The notes: generated by a model from the sequence alone, not told the origin. Numbered from the stretch's first letter, positions 9,626 through 20,716 are shown. The stretch: 64,000 bases of DNA from Oceanicella sp. SM1341 (GCF_003448965.1 NZ_QRGC01000001.1:372001-436000), one strand, 5' to 3'. A program made the numbers and translations.

Positions 9626-11604
9626 CAGTGCGCTCCTCCGGAAACGGCAAACCAGGTGATGATGAGGATCAGGCCGACGATCATCGCGAAGGCGTAGTGG
9701 AAGACGTAGCCCGACTGGGCGCGGCCCGCGAGCCGGCTGAGCATGGGCAGGAAGATCATCGCGAAGCCGTTGATGCCCCCGTCGATGGTCGAGCGGTCAC
9801 CCGCGTTCCACAGGAAGCGGCCGAGCCAGCGGAAGGGCCGCACGAAGATGTAGGCGTAGAGCTCGTCGAAGTACCACTTGTTGAGCAGGAACTGGTAGAT
9901 GGCCGGGTGCGCCTTCGCCAGCTTGCCCGGCAGCTCCGGGGTGCGGATGTAGAAGGCCCAGGCGGTGACGAGCCCGATCAGCATGGCAAGGAACGGCATC
10001 AGCTTCACCCAGACAGGCACGTCGTGGCTGTGGTGCAGCACCTCGTTCTCCGCGCCCTGGAAGATCGCCTCGCCCCAGAATTCCTCCCAGTGGTGGCCGA
10101 TGAAGCCGCCATACCAGATCATGCCGGCCAGCACGGCGCCCACGGAGAGCACCAGCAGGGGCACCAGCATCACCTTCGGGCTCTCATGCGCGTGCTCGAA
10201 GGTGTGATGGTCGCCGCGCGGCTTGCCGAAGAAGGTCATGAAGATCAGCCGCCAGGAGTAGAAGCTGGTGAACAGCGCCGCGATCACCAGCAGCACGAAG
10301 GCGAACTCGCCGGTGGCGCTGTGGGCCGCGAAGGTGCTCTCGATGATCGCGTCCTTCGAGACGAAGCCCGCGAAGCCGAACGGCACGCCGAAGGAGATCA
10401 GCGGGATGCCCACGCCGGTGATGGCGAGCGTGCCGAGGATCATGCACCAGAACGTGACGGGGATCTTCTTGCGCAGGCCGCCATAGGCCCTCATGTCCTG
10501 TTCATGGTGCATCGCATGGATCACCGAACCGGCGCAGAGGAACAGCAGCGCCTTGAAGAAGGCATGGGTGAAGAGGTGGAACATCGCCGCCTGGTAGACC
10601 CCGACGCCGGCCGCGGCGAACATGTAGCCGAGTTGCGAACAGGTGGAATAGGCGATGACGCGCTTGATGTCGTTCTGCACCAGGCCCACCGTGGCGGCGA
10701 AGAAGGCGGTGAGCCCGCCGATCACGGTGATGAAGCCGGTGGCGATCGGCGCGAACTCGTAGAGCGGCGACATGCGGCACACGAGGAACACGCCGGCCGT
10801 GACCATGGTCGCGGCGTGGATGAGGGCGGAGACCGGGGTCGGGCCCTCCATCGCGTCGGGCAGCCAGGTGTGCAGCAGCAGCTGCGCCGACTTGCCCATC
10901 GCGCCGATGAACAGCAGGAAGCCGATGATCTCGGCCGCCGAGACGTCCCAGCTCAGGAAGGTGATGCTCTGCTGCGCCAGTTCCGGCGCCTGGTCGAAGA
11001 TCACGTCGAACTGGATGGAATCGGTGACGAAGAACAGCGCCAGCATGCCGAGCAGGAACCCGAAGTCGCCCACGCGGTTGATGATGAAGGCCTTCATCGC
11101 CGCCGCGCCGGCCGAGGGCTTGCGGTAGTAGAAGCCGATCAGCAGGTAGGAGGCCACGCCCACGCCTTCCCAGCCGAAGAACATCTGGGCCAGGTTGTCC
11201 GCCGTCACCAGCATCAGCATGGCGAAGGTGAAGAAGGAGAGATAGGCGAAGAAGCGCGGCTTGTAGCTCTCGCCCTCCTTCCACTGCGGGTCATGGTCCA
11301 TGTAGCCCATGGAATAGAGGTGCACGAGGGCGGAGACCGTGGTCACCACCACCAGCATCACCGTGGTGAGCCGGTCGACGCGCACCGCCCAGTCGGCCGA
11401 GAAGGACCCGGTCTCGATCCAGCGGAAGATCGTGTGCGCCTCTGCATGCTCGGGCGTGGTGAAGAAGGCTATCCAGCTCAGGAGCGCGCAGAGAAAGAGC
11501 AGCCCCGTGGTGACATACATCGCCACCTTCTCGCCGGTGATGCGCCAGCCGAACCCGGCGATCAGCGCGCCGAGCAGCGGTGCGAACAGGATGATTTCGA
11601 CCAT
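9625..11604 (-). CDS. nuoL: NADH-quinone oxidoreductase subunit L
   Basis: A 659-residue distal membrane subunit of complex I and the largest antiporter-like subunit; its C-terminal lateral helix runs along the membrane arm. Marks include [31 protein letters not shown] and [20 protein letters not shown] followed by [16 protein letters not shown]. Length is normal for alphaproteobacteria. It follows nuoK by 7 bp and overlaps nuoM by one base. Confidence 0.96.
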   Translation of the reverse strand: MVEIILFAPLLGALIAGFGWRITGEKVAMYVTTGLLFLCALLSWIAFFTTPEHAEAHTIFRWIETGSFSADWAVRVDRLTTVMLVVVTTVSALVHLYSMGYMDHDPQWKEGESYKPRFFAYLSFFTFAMLMLVTADNLAQMFFGWEGVGVASYLLIGFYYRKPSAGAAAMKAFIINRVGDFGFLLGMLALFFVTDSIQFDVIFDQAPELAQQSITFLSWDVSAAEIIGFLLFIGAMGKSAQLLLHTWLPDAMEGPTPVSALIHAATMVTAGVFLVCRMSPLYEFAPIATGFITVIGGLTAFFAATVGLVQNDIKRVIAYSTCSQLGYMFAAAGVGVYQAAMFHLFTHAFFKALLFLCAGSVIHAMHHEQDMRAYGGLRKKIPVTFWCMILGTLAITGVGIPLISFGVPFGFAGFVSKDAIIESTFAAHSATGEFAFVLLVIAALFTSFYSWRLIFMTFFGKPRGDHHTFEHAHESPKVMLVPLLVLSVGAVLAGMIWYGGFIGHHWEEFWGEAIFQGAENEVLHHSHDVPVWVKLMPFLAMLIGLVTAWAFYIRTPELPGKLAKAHPAIYQFLLNKWYFDELYAYIFVRPFRWLGRFLWNAGDRSTIDGGINGFAMIFLPMLSRLAGRAQSGYVFHYAFAMIVGLILIITWFAVSGGAH

Positions 11605-11611
11605 AAGACCT

Positions 11612-11917
11612 TCAGCCCTTCATCATGTTGACGTCTTCGACCGCGATCGTTCCGCGGTTGCGGAAGAAGCAGACGAGGATCGCGAGACCGATCGCCGCCT
11701 CGGCCGCCGCGACCGTGAGCACGAAGAGCGTGAAGACCTGGCCCACCAGATCGCCCAGATGGGAAGAGAAGGCCACGAGGTTGATGTTCACCGACAGCAG
11801 CATCAGCTCGAGCGACATCAGGATGACGATGATGTTCTTCCGGTTGAGGAAGATGCCGAAGATGCCGATCACGAAGAGGATCGATGCGACGGTGAGATAA
11901 TGTTCCAGACCGATCAT
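11612..11917 (-). CDS. nuoK: NADH-quinone oxidoreductase subunit K
   Basis: A 101-residue three-helix membrane subunit homologous to MrpC/ND4L. The two conserved membrane glutamates are visible in [15 protein letters not shown] and [13 protein letters not shown]. Length is exactly typical. It lies between nuoJ (4-bp gap) and nuoL (7-bp gap) in the canonical order. Confidence 0.96.
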   Translation of the reverse strand: MIGLEHYLTVASILFVIGIFGIFLNRKNIIVILMSLELMLLSVNINLVAFSSHLGDLVGQVFTLFVLTVAAAEAAIGLAILVCFFRNRGTIAVEDVNMMKG

Positions 11918-11921
11918 GAGC

Positions 11922-12539
11922 TCAGATCCCCTGCCCTGGCTTGACGTCCATCAGCTCCACCGCGGCCTTGGGGTCGCGGTACATCTGCTCGAGGACGTTC
12001 TGGCGTTTCACGTCCACCCGGTGGCGCAGCGTCAGCACGATGGCGCCGATCATCGCCGTCAGCAGGATGAGGCCCGCTGCCTGGAAGAGGTAGACGTAGC
12101 GTGTGTAGATGAGCTGGCCGAGGGCGGCGGTGTTGCTCACGTCCTCCGGCGCCGGCGCCACGGCGGCGCGCAGCGTGGGGGCGGCGTCGGCGAAGGCCCA
12201 GCCGCTGGAGATGCCCACCACCATGCCCAGCTCGAGCAGCAGGATGATGCCCATCAGCCCGGCGAGCGGCAGGTAATGCACCATGCCCGATTTCAGCTCG
12301 GCGAAGTCGACGTCGAGCATCATCACCACGAAGAGGAAGAGCACCGCCACCGCGCCCACGTAGACGATGAGCATCAGCATGGCGACGAACTCCGCCCCCA
12401 TCAGCACGAAGAGCCCCGCCGAGGAGAAGAAGGTGAGGATCAGCCACAGCACAGAGTGAACCGGGTTGCGGGCCAGCACCGTCAGGAGGCCGCCAGCCAC
12501 CGCGACGCAGGCGAAGAGGTAAAAGGCGAAGGTTATCAT
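11922..12539 (-). CDS. nuoJ: NADH-quinone oxidoreductase subunit J
   Basis: A 205-residue ND6-type membrane subunit with five predicted helices, including [24 protein letters not shown] and the pi-bulge helix region [19 protein letters not shown], where the conserved glycine/tyrosine and acidic positions are kept. A hydrophilic stretch rich in A, P and E around residues 90-115 sits between the last helices. The DUF4259 gene separates it from nuoI. Confidence 0.95.
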   Translation of the reverse strand: MITFAFYLFACVAVAGGLLTVLARNPVHSVLWLILTFFSSAGLFVLMGAEFVAMLMLIVYVGAVAVLFLFVVMMLDVDFAELKSGMVHYLPLAGLMGIILLLELGMVVGISSGWAFADAAPTLRAAVAPAPEDVSNTAALGQLIYTRYVYLFQAAGLILLTAMIGAIVLTLRHRVDVKRQNVLEQMYRDPKAAVELMDVKPGQGI

Positions 12540-12558
12540 GTGTCTCTCCCCGATCCGG

Positions 12559-12948
12559 TCATTCGAGCCGGTCGCTCAGATCGGCGACGGCGGCCGCCCA
12601 GGCCGGGTCATCCGCTTCGTTCCAGAGCTCAGCGAGCTCACTGTTCTCTCCCAGGACCTCCTCCAGCGCGGTGATGGCGCTGTCCCGGACATCCGGGATC
12701 TCGCGCACCGCCTCCGCATGGGGCAGGATCCTCGCGATGATCTCCTCGTCGACCTCCGGCGAGGAACGCCCGAAGGCGGTCGCGACCGCCTCCGCCGCGG
12801 CAATGGCAGCAGCGCCCGCATCGGCCTCGACCTGGCCGTCGCCGATGTCGAGCGCGGATGTCACCGCGCCCTCCGGGTCGGCCTCGAACTCCGAAAGCCA
12901 GTCCATCGCGTCGTCGTTGCCGAAGGCGTCGGGTGCCCAGCTGCCCAT
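12559..12948 (-). CDS. DUF4259-type protein embedded in the nuo operon
   Basis: A 129-residue acidic soluble protein starting [18 protein letters not shown], which matches the DUF4259 opening (MGxWGxxxFxNDDAxDWL). The rest is Ala/Glu-rich and helical, with no catalytic motif seen. Function is unknown for the family. It sits 7 bp after nuoI and 19 bp before nuoJ on the same strand, so it is co-transcribed with complex I. Whether it has anything to do with complex I cannot be told from sequence. The start at ATG 12948 is fixed by this conserved N-terminus. Confidence 0.8.
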   Translation of the reverse strand: MGSWAPDAFGNDDAMDWLSEFEADPEGAVTSALDIGDGQVEADAGAAAIAAAEAVATAFGRSSPEVDEEIIARILPHAEAVREIPDVRDSAITALEEVLGENSELAELWNEADDPAWAAAVADLSDRLE

Positions 12949-12955
12949 GCCGTCC

Positions 12956-13447
12956 TCACCTGTAGGGCGCGTCGAGTTCGATGTTGCGGGCGATCTCCGC
13001 CTCCCACCGCTCGCCGTTCGCCAGCAGCTTGTCCTTGTTGTAGAACAGCTCCTCGCGGGTTTCGGTGGAGAACTCGAAGTTCGGCCCCTCCACGATCGCA
13101 TCCACCGGGCAGGCTTCCTGGCAGAAGCCGCAGTAGATGCACTTGGTCATGTCGATGTCGTAGCGCGTGGTGCGGCGCGAGCCGTCCTCGCGCGGTTCCG
13201 CCTCGATGGTGATGGCCTGCGCGGGGCAGATCGCCTCACACAGCTTGCAGGCGATGCAGCGCTCCTCCCCGTTCGGGTAGCGGCGCAGCGCATGCTCGCC
13301 GCGGAAACGGGGCGAGAGCGGCCCCTTCTCGTGCGGATAGTTGAGCGTCGCCTTCGGCTTGAAGAAGTATTTCATGCCGAGCCTGAACCCGCCGATGAAA
13401 TCGGCCAGCAGGAAGTATCGGATGGCTCGGTTCCACTGGATACCCAT
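12956..13447 (-). CDS. nuoI: NADH-quinone oxidoreductase subunit I
   Basis: A 163-residue peripheral subunit carrying clusters N6a and N6b. Two ferredoxin-type [4Fe-4S] motifs are clear: [12 protein letters not shown] and [12 protein letters not shown]. The start at ATG 13447 ([14 protein letters not shown]) is preceded by AAGGAG; an upstream in-frame alternative adds eight residues but lacks a ribosome site. It transfers electrons from NuoG towards NuoB and docks on NuoH, whose gene is just upstream (10-bp gap). Confidence 0.96.
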   Translation of the reverse strand: MGIQWNRAIRYFLLADFIGGFRLGMKYFFKPKATLNYPHEKGPLSPRFRGEHALRRYPNGEERCIACKLCEAICPAQAITIEAEPREDGSRRTTRYDIDMTKCIYCGFCQEACPVDAIVEGPNFEFSTETREELFYNKDKLLANGERWEAEIARNIELDAPYR

Positions 13448-13457
13448 TATCGGCTCC

Positions 13458-14486
13458 TTACCACCGGGCATAGCCCGGGACTCCGTATTGTGCGAATGCG
13501 GCCACGATCACGACCCAGCCCAGCGACATCGGCAGGAACACTTTCCAGCCCAGGCGCATCAACTGGTCGTAGCGGTACCGCGGGACGATGGCCTTCACCA
13601 TCGCGAAGAGGAAGAAGAAGAACAGGATCTTGAGGATGAACCACAGGATACCGTCCGGCAGGCCCGGGATGGGCGACAGCCAGCCGCCGAAGAACAGCAG
13701 CGAGATGAGCGCGCACATCAGCACGATGGCCATGTACTCGCCGACCATGAACAGCAGGTACGGCGTGGAGGAATATTCCACCTGGTAGCCGGCCACGAGC
13801 TCCGACTCCGCTTCCGGAAGGTCGAAGGGCGGGCGGTTGGTCTCGGCCAGGGCGGAGACGAAGAACAGCACCACCATCGGCAGGTGCGGCAGCCAGTACC
13901 AGGAGAAGAACCCGTAGCTGCCGGACTGCGCCATCACGATGTCGGCGAGGTTGAGCGAGCCGGTGGAGATCAGCACGCCGACGATGATCAGGCCGATCGA
14001 GACCTCGTAGGAGATCATCTGCGCCGCCGAGCGCAAGCCGCCCAGGAAGGGATATTTCGAGTTCGACGCCCAGCCGCCCATGATCACGCCGTAGACCTCG
14101 AGCGAGGAGATGGCGAAGATGTAGAGGATGCCCACGTTCACGTTGGCGATGACCCAGACCGAGTCCTCGCCCGCGTTGAACGGCACCGCCGCCCAGGCGA
14201 TGGTGGCGAGCACGAAGCTCATCATCGGCGCGAGGAAGAACACCGTCTTGTCGGCGCCGCCGGGCACCACGATTTCCTTCAGCGCGAACTTGATGAAATC
14301 CGCGAAGGACTGCAGCAGGCCGAACGGGCCCACCACGTTCACCGAGCGGCGCAGCTGCACCGCGCCCCAGACCTTGCGGTCGAGCACCAGCAGGAAGGCC
14401 AGCGACACGAGAAGCAGCACCGTCACCAGCAGGCACTGCCCGAGGATGATGAGGAAGATCCCGAAATTGGTGTCGAAGAAGTCCAT
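13458..14486 (-). CDS. nuoH: NADH-quinone oxidoreductase subunit H
   Basis: A 342-residue ND1-type membrane subunit forming the quinone-access channel. Conserved stretches include [21 protein letters not shown], the first cytoplasmic loop, the acidic loop [20 protein letters not shown], which contributes the E-channel carboxylates, and the C-terminal [14 protein letters not shown]. Eight membrane helices are expected and seen as hydrophobic blocks. It starts 3 bp after the nuoG stop. Confidence 0.96.
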   Translation of the reverse strand: MDFFDTNFGIFLIILGQCLLVTVLLLVSLAFLLVLDRKVWGAVQLRRSVNVVGPFGLLQSFADFIKFALKEIVVPGGADKTVFFLAPMMSFVLATIAWAAVPFNAGEDSVWVIANVNVGILYIFAISSLEVYGVIMGGWASNSKYPFLGGLRSAAQMISYEVSIGLIIVGVLISTGSLNLADIVMAQSGSYGFFSWYWLPHLPMVVLFFVSALAETNRPPFDLPEAESELVAGYQVEYSSTPYLLFMVGEYMAIVLMCALISLLFFGGWLSPIPGLPDGILWFILKILFFFFLFAMVKAIVPRYRYDQLMRLGWKVFLPMSLGWVVIVAAFAQYGVPGYARW

Positions 14487-14489
14487 CTC

Positions 14490-16508
14490 TTACTCCGCGG
14501 CCACGGGCAGCACGCGGGACGCCGCCAGTTTGGAAAGCTCGGCCATGACCGACGAGGCCCGGGCGATCGGATTGGTGAGGTAATGGTCGCGGATCGGGTT
14601 GATGAAATCCCCCTCCGCGAAGCTGCCCGCGCTCAGCGCCACCGGCTCGTTCACCGGCACGCTGTCGATGGCGGCGAGATGCGGATGGGCCGCGAAGAGG
14701 GCCGCGCGCAGCTGGGTGATGCTGTCGAAGGGCAGCTTCGCACCCATCTCGCCCGAAAGCGCACGCAGGATGGCCCAGTTCTCCTTCGCCTCGCCCGGAG
14801 GGAAGCCGGCGCGATGCGCCATCTGCGGCCGGCCCTCGGTGTTCACGAAGATGCCGGTCTCCTCGGTGTAGGCGGCGCCGGGCAGGATGATGTCGGCCCG
14901 GTGCGCGCCACGGTCGCCGTGGCTGCCCTGGTAGATCACCGTCGCCCCGGCGGGGATCTCGATTTCGTCGGCGCCGAGGTTGTAGATCACCTCCGCCCCC
15001 TCGAGCGCGGCGGAGATACCGCCCTCGGTGGCAAAGCCCACGTCCATCGCGCCCACGCGGCTCGCCGCGGTGTGCAGGATGAGCAGGCCCGAGCCGGTGT
15101 CGGCGCAGATCTGCTGCGCCGCGGCCAGAACCGCCTCGCCGTCGGAGCCCGAGAGCGCGCCCTGCCCCACGATCACCACGGAGGATTTCTCCTTCGCCGC
15201 GTCGCTGGCACCGCGCTCCAGCACCTTGGAGAGCGCGGCGCGGTCCGCGCCGATGTGCTCGTAATCATAGGTGAGGTCGACCGCCTCGCCCACCATCGCC
15301 ACTGCGGCGCCGTTGAGCCAGGCCTTGCGGATGCGGGCGTTGAGCACCGGCGCCTCGGCGCGCGGGTTGGTGCCGATGAGCAGCACCAGCTCAGCGCTGT
15401 CGATGTCCTCGATCTTCGCGGTGCCGGCATAGGCGGCGCGGTTGCCGATCGGCAGGCGTGCGCCGTCGGTGCGGCACTCGACCGTGCCGCCGAGCCCGCC
15501 CACCAGCTGGCCGAGGGCATAGATCGCCTCCACCGGCGCGAGGTCACCGGCGAGCGCGGCGAGCTTGCCCCCCTTCATCGCCAGGGCGGCGGCGGCCAGC
15601 GCCTCGCCCCAGGTGGCGGCGCGCAGCTTGCCGTTCTCGCGGATATAGGGCCGGTCGAGCCGCTGGCGGCGCAGGCCGTCCCAGATGAAGCGGGTCTTGT
15701 CGGAGATCCACTCCTCGTTCACGCCGTCATGGTTGCGCGGCACGATCCGCATCACCTCGCGACCGCGGGTGTCGACCCGGATGTTGGAGCCGAGCGCGTC
15801 CATCACGTCGATGCTCTCGGTCTTCCGGAGCTCCCAGGGCCGGGCGGTGAAGGCATAGGGCTTGGAGACCAGCGCGCCCACCGGGCAGAGGTCGATGATG
15901 TTGCCCTGCAGCTCCGAGCTCAGCGTCTGGTTGAGGTAGGAGGTGATCTCGCTGTCCTCGCCGCGGCCGGTCTGGCCCATCTCGGTGCTGCCGGCCACCT
16001 CGGTGGTGAAGCGCACGCAGCGGGTGCAGGAGATGCAGCGGGTCATGTGGGTCTCGACCAGCGGCCCGAGGTCGAGGTCGATGGCCGAGCGCTTCTCCTC
16101 GCGGAAGCGCGAGAAGTCGACGCCATAGGCCATCGCCTGGTCCTGCAGGTCGCATTCTCCGCCCTGGTCGCAGATCGGGCAGTCGAGCGGGTGGTTGATG
16201 AGCAGGAACTCCATCACCCCCTCGCGGGCCTTCTTGACCATGGGAGACTTGGTCTTGATCACCGGCGGCGCGCCTTCCGGCCCGGGCCGCAGGTCGCGCA
16301 CCTGCATGGCACAGGAGGCGGCGGGCTTCGGCGGACCGCCGACCACTTCCACCAGGCACATGCGGCAGTTGCCGGCGATGGAGAGACGCTCGTGGTAGCA
16401 GAAGCGCGGGATCTCGACGCCCGCCTGCTCGCAGGCCTGCAGGAGGGTGAGCGCCGGATCGACCTCCACCTCCATGTCGTCGATGATGATTTTTCGCAGA
16501 TCGCTCAT
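14490..16508 (-). CDS. nuoG: NADH-quinone oxidoreductase subunit G
   Basis: A 672-residue iron-sulfur subunit. The N-terminal [2Fe-2S] ferredoxin domain has [15 protein letters not shown], the His-Cys3 cluster site lies around [15 protein letters not shown], and the [4Fe-4S] motif [10 protein letters not shown] follows; the C-terminal two-thirds is a molybdopterin-oxidoreductase fold without a cofactor role. Length fits the alphaproteobacterial form (about 670-690) rather than the 900-residue enterobacterial form. A strong AAGGAGG precedes the ATG, lying inside a 28-codon upstream ORF whose stop overlaps this start. Confidence 0.96.
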   Translation of the reverse strand: MSDLRKIIIDDMEVEVDPALTLLQACEQAGVEIPRFCYHERLSIAGNCRMCLVEVVGGPPKPAASCAMQVRDLRPGPEGAPPVIKTKSPMVKKAREGVMEFLLINHPLDCPICDQGGECDLQDQAMAYGVDFSRFREEKRSAIDLDLGPLVETHMTRCISCTRCVRFTTEVAGSTEMGQTGRGEDSEITSYLNQTLSSELQGNIIDLCPVGALVSKPYAFTARPWELRKTESIDVMDALGSNIRVDTRGREVMRIVPRNHDGVNEEWISDKTRFIWDGLRRQRLDRPYIRENGKLRAATWGEALAAAALAMKGGKLAALAGDLAPVEAIYALGQLVGGLGGTVECRTDGARLPIGNRAAYAGTAKIEDIDSAELVLLIGTNPRAEAPVLNARIRKAWLNGAAVAMVGEAVDLTYDYEHIGADRAALSKVLERGASDAAKEKSSVVIVGQGALSGSDGEAVLAAAQQICADTGSGLLILHTAASRVGAMDVGFATEGGISAALEGAEVIYNLGADEIEIPAGATVIYQGSHGDRGAHRADIILPGAAYTEETGIFVNTEGRPQMAHRAGFPPGEAKENWAILRALSGEMGAKLPFDSITQLRAALFAAHPHLAAIDSVPVNEPVALSAGSFAEGDFINPIRDHYLTNPIARASSVMAELSKLAASRVLPVAAE

Positions 16509-16591
16509 GCCACTGCCTCCTTCCGGGCGCCGTTTTGCGCCGGAGCCTTGTTCTCGCGCCTTGCCATGCGCCTGTCCTTCACACCGGCCAT
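16505..16591 (-). CDS. Putative 28-residue basic microprotein between nuoF and nuoG
   Basis: The 87-bp gap between nuoF and nuoG is filled by an ATG-initiated frame encoding [20 protein letters not shown] plus eight further residues, with many Arg and Lys. A GGAG lies seven bases before its ATG, and its TGA overlaps the nuoG ATG as ATGA, the same coupling used elsewhere in the operon. These two signals make translation plausible. It could be a conserved operon-specific peptide or only a device for coupling nuoF and nuoG translation. No domain is recognisable. Confidence 0.5.
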   Translation of the reverse strand: MAGVKDRRMARRENKAPAQNGARKEAVA

Positions 16592-16595
16592 GCGA

Positions 16596-17891
16596 TCACT
16601 CCGCCGCCACGGCGGAGACGCGGCCGGTGCGCTTCGCCTTGATACGGTCCTCGATCTCGTTGCGGTAATGCCGGATCAGGCCCTGGATCGGCCAGGCCGC
16701 GGCATCGCCGAGGGCGCAGATCGTGTGGCCCTCCACCTGCTTGGTGACGTCGAGGAGCATGTCGATCTCCTCCGGCTCGGCATCGCCGGTGACCAGACGG
16801 TCCATCACGCGCATCATCCAGCCCGTGCCCTCGCGGCAGGGCGTGCACTGGCCGCAGCTCTCGTGCTTGAAGAATTTCGACAACCGCCACACCGCCTTGA
16901 TGACATCGGTGTTCTGGTCCATCACGATCATGCAGGCGGTGCCGAAGGAGCTCTTGAGCTCGCGCATGCCGTCGTAATCCATGATCGCGGTGTCGCAGAG
17001 ATCGGCCGGCAGGATCGGGCAGGACGCGCCGCCGGGGATGATCGCCTTGAGGTTCTTCCAGCCGCCGCGCACGCCGCCGCCATGCTTCTCGATGAGTTCC
17101 TTCATCGAGATCGACATGCTCTCCTCCACCACGCAGGGCGTGTTCACGTGGCCGGACATGCCGAAGAGCTTCACGCCGGCGTTGTTCGGCCGCCCGAAGG
17201 AGGAGAACCAGCCGGCGCCGCGGCGCAGGATGGTGGGGGCGACGGCGATCGACTCGACGTTGTTCACCGTGGTCGGGCAGCCGTAGAGGCCGGTGTTCGC
17301 CGGGAACGGCGGCTTCAGCCGCGGCATGCCCTTGCGGCCCTCGAGGCTCTCGAGCAGCGCGGTTTCCTCGCCGCAGATGTAGGCGCCGGCGCCGTGGTGG
17401 AGGTAGACGTCGAAATCGTAGCCCGAGCCGCAGGCGTTGCGCCCGATGAGGCCTGCGTCATAGGCCTCGTCGATGGCGGCCTGCAGGGCCTCGCGCTCGC
17501 GGATGAACTCGCCGCGGATGTAGATGTAGGCGGCCACCGCCCCCATGCCGAACCCGGCCACCAGGCAGCCCTCGACCAGCGTGTGCGGGTCGTGGCGCAT
17601 GATCTCGCGGTCCTTGCAGGTCGCGGGCTCGGATTCGTCGGCGTTCACAACGAGGTAGGAGGGACGGCCGTCGCTCTCCTTGGGCATGAAGGACCACTTC
17701 ATGCCGGTGGGGAAGCCCGCACCGCCGCGGCCGCGCAGGCCGGAGGTCTTGACCTCGTTCACGATCCAGTCGCGGCCCTTGGCGAGAAGGTCGGCCGTGC
17801 CGTCCCAGTGACCGCGCTTGCGGGCACCGGCGAGGCTACGGTCGTGCATCCCGTAGATGTTGGTGAAGATGCGATCCTGATCCGCAAGCAT
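16596..17891 (-). CDS. nuoF: NADH-quinone oxidoreductase subunit F
   Basis: A 431-residue peripheral subunit that binds NADH, FMN and the [4Fe-4S] cluster N3, and so is the entry point of electrons into complex I. The NADH/FMN glycine-rich loop [16 protein letters not shown] is near residue 55, a second nucleotide motif lies around [16 protein letters not shown], and the cluster motif [10 protein letters not shown] is near the C-terminus with a distal Cys in HTICALGD. Length is canonical. Confidence 0.97.
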   Translation of the reverse strand: MLADQDRIFTNIYGMHDRSLAGARKRGHWDGTADLLAKGRDWIVNEVKTSGLRGRGGAGFPTGMKWSFMPKESDGRPSYLVVNADESEPATCKDREIMRHDPHTLVEGCLVAGFGMGAVAAYIYIRGEFIREREALQAAIDEAYDAGLIGRNACGSGYDFDVYLHHGAGAYICGEETALLESLEGRKGMPRLKPPFPANTGLYGCPTTVNNVESIAVAPTILRRGAGWFSSFGRPNNAGVKLFGMSGHVNTPCVVEESMSISMKELIEKHGGGVRGGWKNLKAIIPGGASCPILPADLCDTAIMDYDGMRELKSSFGTACMIVMDQNTDVIKAVWRLSKFFKHESCGQCTPCREGTGWMMRVMDRLVTGDAEPEEIDMLLDVTKQVEGHTICALGDAAAWPIQGLIRHYRNEIEDRIKAKRTGRVSAVAAE

Positions 17892-17893
17892 GA

Positions 17894-18130
17894 TTACTTC
17901 CCTTCCTCACGGCCCTTGCGCCAGGCCCGGTAGAGCACGATGAGCGCCCAGGCGAAGCCGCCGAGCGCCGCAAAATCCAGCAGGAACGCATATCGGACAG
18001 GCAGGCCGAGATGACCGCCGAGCGCGGAGCCGCCCATCCACAGCAGCATCGTCGCCACGATCACGATGGCGGCCGCGCGGGCGTTCGTCCCTGTCTCGTT
18101 CCGGTCAGCCATCGGCATGTCCGCTTGCAT
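17894..18130 (-). CDS. Small two-helix membrane protein (DUF5337-like) in the nuo operon
   Basis: A 78-residue protein with two hydrophobic segments (about residues 20-40 and 47-67) and a charged tail ending [11 protein letters not shown]. It resembles the DUF5337 proteins annotated in Rhodobacteraceae nuo operons, but I identify it from memory of context and topology, so this is tentative. It lies 2 bp before nuoF and 71 bp after nuoE. The start at ATG 18130 has GGAGG only about four bases upstream; ATG 18118 is an alternative. An assembly or accessory role in complex I is inference from position only. Confidence 0.7.
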   Translation of the reverse strand: MQADMPMADRNETGTNARAAAIVIVATMLLWMGGSALGGHLGLPVRYAFLLDFAALGGFAWALIVLYRAWRKGREEGK

Positions 18131-18174
18131 CCCCTCCGTGGGACCGCGGCACCTGCCGCGGCCTCGTTCGTTTC

Positions 18175-18194
18175 CCGGCCCCGCGCGGGGCCGG
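18175..18194 (-). other. Perfect GC palindrome between nuoE and the DUF5337-like gene
   Basis: A 20-base perfect inverted repeat (CCGGCCCCGC and its complement) in the 71-bp gap. No T-run follows on the minus strand, so it is unlikely to be a terminator; it may be an mRNA stabiliser or processing site that sets the ratio of upstream and downstream subunits. Confidence 0.4.
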
Positions 18195-18201
18195 ACCGGC
18201 C

Positions 18202-19305
18202 TCAGCCGGTGGTCTTCTCGTCGCCGACCAGCGCCCGGGCCATCGCGACCCAGTTGTCACGCTCCGGCCGGGTGCCGAGGAAATCGACCTGCGCCTCGAC
18301 CCAGAGCAGGTTGTCCTCCGACCAGGCGGCGATCTGGTCGAGATGGTAGATGCCGAGCGCGTTCAGCGCCTCCTCGGCCTTGGGCCCGAGGCCCTTGATC
18401 TGCTTGAGATCGTCCGCCGCGCCGCCGCGCGGGGCATCGAGCCGCTCGGGCTCGGCGCCGGAGCCGCTCTCCTCCACATGGTCGGTGCGCTCGGGACGGC
18501 CCTTGGTCTCGGCGTCGTGCAGCTCGGCCTGGGCCTGGCGCTCACCCTCGGCGGGCACCTCCGGCTCGGGGTCGGTCGCCGGGCCCTCGGCCTGGGTGGC
18601 GGGCCCGGGGTGATAGCTGTAGGCCTCCTCCTCGCCGGTGATGCGGGCGATCGTGTCCCCCAGCGCCACGGCGCGGGCCACGGAGGCATTGTGCTTGTCC
18701 TGCGGGATGGCGAACTGCTTCAGCGCCGTCACGCCGCCCGCGGGCTCGGCCGCGAAGCGCCCGGACTGAGAGCCGGGCACCGGCACCTCGCCGCGCGCCA
18801 GCGCATCGAGAATGGCGATGAAGCTCTCGCGGGTGAGATCCTCGTAGAAATCCTTGCCGATCTGCACCATGGGCGCGTTGGCGCAGGCGCCGAGACACTC
18901 GACCTCTTCCCAGGAGAACTTGCCGTCACCGCTGATTTCAAGGGCATGCGGGGCGATCTTCTCACGGCAGACCGAGATCAGGTCCTCCGCGCCGCAAATC
19001 ATGCAGGAGGTGGTGCCACACACCTGGACATGTGCAATCTTTCCAACGGGTTGGAGCTGGAACATGAAGTAGAATGTCGCCACCTCCAGCACGCGGATAT
19101 AGGCCATGCCGAGGAGCTCGGCCACGTATTCGATGGCCGGCCGGCTCACCCAGCCCTCCTGCTCCTGCGCGCGCCACAGGAGCGGGATCACCGCCGAGGC
19201 CTGGCGCCCTTCGGGATATTTCAGCAGCTGCTGCTTCGCCCATTCCAGGTTGGCGTCGGTGAAAGCGAAGCTTTCGGGCTGTTCGGGGTGAAGACGGCGG
19301 AGCAT
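18202..19305 (-). CDS. nuoE: NADH-quinone oxidoreductase subunit E with long C-terminal extension
   Basis: A 367-residue protein, about twice the size of classical NuoE (160-240). Residues 1-170 form the thioredoxin-like [2Fe-2S] domain with [14 protein letters not shown] and CLGACANAP supplying the cluster ligands. An acidic Pro/Glu-rich linker follows (about 225-295). The last 70 residues contain [20 protein letters not shown], a helix-hairpin-helix-like motif also found as a stand-alone C-terminal domain in alphaproteobacteria. The ATG overlaps the stop of the 66-residue gene as TGATG. The extension's function is unknown; similar extensions occur in relatives. Confidence 0.93.
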   Translation of the reverse strand: MLRRLHPEQPESFAFTDANLEWAKQQLLKYPEGRQASAVIPLLWRAQEQEGWVSRPAIEYVAELLGMAYIRVLEVATFYFMFQLQPVGKIAHVQVCGTTSCMICGAEDLISVCREKIAPHALEISGDGKFSWEEVECLGACANAPMVQIGKDFYEDLTRESFIAILDALARGEVPVPGSQSGRFAAEPAGGVTALKQFAIPQDKHNASVARAVALGDTIARITGEEEAYSYHPGPATQAEGPATDPEPEVPAEGERQAQAELHDAETKGRPERTDHVEESGSGAEPERLDAPRGGAADDLKQIKGLGPKAEEALNALGIYHLDQIAAWSEDNLLWVEAQVDFLGTRPERDNWVAMARALVGDEKTTG

Positions 19306-19505
19306 CAGGCCCTCCAGAGAATTGTAACGACGCCACCGGCGACCACCGAGGCCGCGATGCCGAAGACGAGCGAGGCGGACCAGCTGCTGCGCCCGAAGAG
19401 ACACATGCCGCCGCCCACCAGGAGACCGACAGGCGACGCGAGAACCGTGACGGCGACCAGGCCGCCGATCAGTTTCCCCAGCCCTGCTGCGGTCTCGAGT
19501 TCCAT
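19305..19505 (-). CDS. 66-residue predicted membrane protein locked between nuoD and nuoE
   Basis: Encodes a hydrophobic Gly/Ala/Val-rich protein beginning [19 protein letters not shown] with two predicted membrane helices (about residues 10-33 and 42-63). Its ATG overlaps the nuoD stop (TGATG) and its stop overlaps the nuoE start (TGATG), so its translation is coupled on both sides. No family is recognised. Genuine coding is supported by this architecture and by the hydrophobic pattern. Small unidentified genes are known in alphaproteobacterial nuo operons; a role in complex I assembly is only inference. Confidence 0.72.
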   Translation of the reverse strand: MELETAAGLGKLIGGLVAVTVLASPVGLLVGGGMCLFGRSSWSASLVFGIAASVVAGGVVTILWRA

Positions 19506-20716
19506 CAGCGATCCACCTCGCCGAACACGATATCGAGCGAGCCGAGGATGGCGGAGACATCGGCGAGCTGATGGCCGCGGCAGATGTGGTCCATCGAGGC
19601 GAGATGCGGGTAGCCCGGCGCGCGCAGCTTGGCGCGATACGGCTTGTTGGTGCCGTCCGACACGAGGTAGACGCCGAATTCGCCCTTCGGCGCCTCGACG
19701 GCGGCATACACCTCGCCCGCCGGCACGTGGAAGCCCTCGGTGTAGAGCTTGAAGTGGTGGATGAGCGCCTCCATGGAGGTCTTCATCTCGCCGCGCGGCG
19801 GCGGGGTAAGCTTGCCGCGCACCATCACGTCCTCGCCCTTGCACTGGTCGAGCTTCTCCAGCGCCTGGCGCATGATCTTCACGCTCTCGCGCATCTCCTG
19901 CATGCGGCAGATGTAGCGGTCGTAGCAGTCACCGTTCCTGCCCACGGGGATGCGGAAGTCGAACTCGTCGTAGCACTCGTAGGGCTGGGCGCGGCGCAGG
20001 TCCCAGGCCATGCCCGAGCCGCGCACCATCACGCCGGAATAGCCGTAGTCGAGCGCCTCCTGCTGCGAGATCACCGCGATGTCCACGTTGCGCTGCTTGA
20101 AGATGCGGTTCTCGGTGATCAGCCCGTCGATGTCGTCGAGCTTCTCGGGGAATTCCTCGGTCCACTGGAAGATGTCGTCGATCAGCTTCGGCGGCAGGTC
20201 CTGGTGGACGCCGCCGGGGCGGAAATAGGCGGCGTGGAAGCGCGCGCCCGAGGCCCGCTCGTAGAAGATCACCAGCTTCTCGCGCTCCTCGAAGCCCCAG
20301 AGCGGCGGGGTGAGCGCGCCCACGTCCATCGCCTGGGTGGTGACGTTGAGCAGGTGGTTGAGGATGCGGCCGATCTCGCAGAACAGCACCCGGATCAGCG
20401 AGGCGCGGCGCGAGATCACCGTGCCGGTGAGCTTCTCGATCGCGAGGCACCAGGCGTGCTCCTGGTTCATCGGCGCCACATAGTCCAGCCGGTCGAAATA
20501 CGGCAGGTTCTGCAGGTAGGTGCGGCTTTCCATCAGCTTCTCGGTGCCACGGTGCAGCAGGCCGATATGCGGGTCCACCCGCTCGACGATCTCGCCGTCG
20601 AGCTCCAGCACCATGCGCAGCACGCCGTGCGCGGCCGGGTGCTGGGGCCCGAAGTTGATGTTGAAGTTCCGGATCCGCTGTTCGCCGGTGAGCATGTCCT
20701 GGGAACCGTCCATCAT
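19505..20716 (-). CDS. nuoD: NADH-quinone oxidoreductase subunit D
   Basis: A 403-residue 49-kDa-type subunit that forms the quinone-binding cavity with NuoB. Conserved landmarks are [20 protein letters not shown] near residue 24 and [20 protein letters not shown], plus the C-terminal DIVFGEVDR. Length is close to 400 as usual. Two adjacent ATGs (20716 and 20713) are possible; AAAGGGG lies 4-7 bases upstream. A sulfotransferase gene separates it from nuoC. Confidence 0.96.
   Translation of the reverse strand: MMDGSQDMLTGEQRIRNFNINFGPQHPAAHGVLRMVLELDGEIVERVDPHIGLLHRGTEKLMESRTYLQNLPYFDRLDYVAPMNQEHAWCLAIEKLTGTVISRRASLIRVLFCEIGRILNHLLNVTTQAMDVGALTPPLWGFEEREKLVIFYERASGARFHAAYFRPGGVHQDLPPKLIDDIFQWTEEFPEKLDDIDGLITENRIFKQRNVDIAVISQQEALDYGYSGVMVRGSGMAWDLRRAQPYECYDEFDFRIPVGRNGDCYDRYICRMQEMRESVKIMRQALEKLDQCKGEDVMVRGKLTPPPRGEMKTSMEALIHHFKLYTEGFHVPAGEVYAAVEAPKGEFGVYLVSDGTNKPYRAKLRAPGYPHLASMDHICRGHQLADVSAILGSLDIVFGEVDR

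Noticed and set aside
13341-17933. A 1530-codon plus-strand open frame opposite nuoF, nuoG and nuoH
   Set aside because: An antisense shadow of conserved complex I genes; no start signal and no recognisable protein family.
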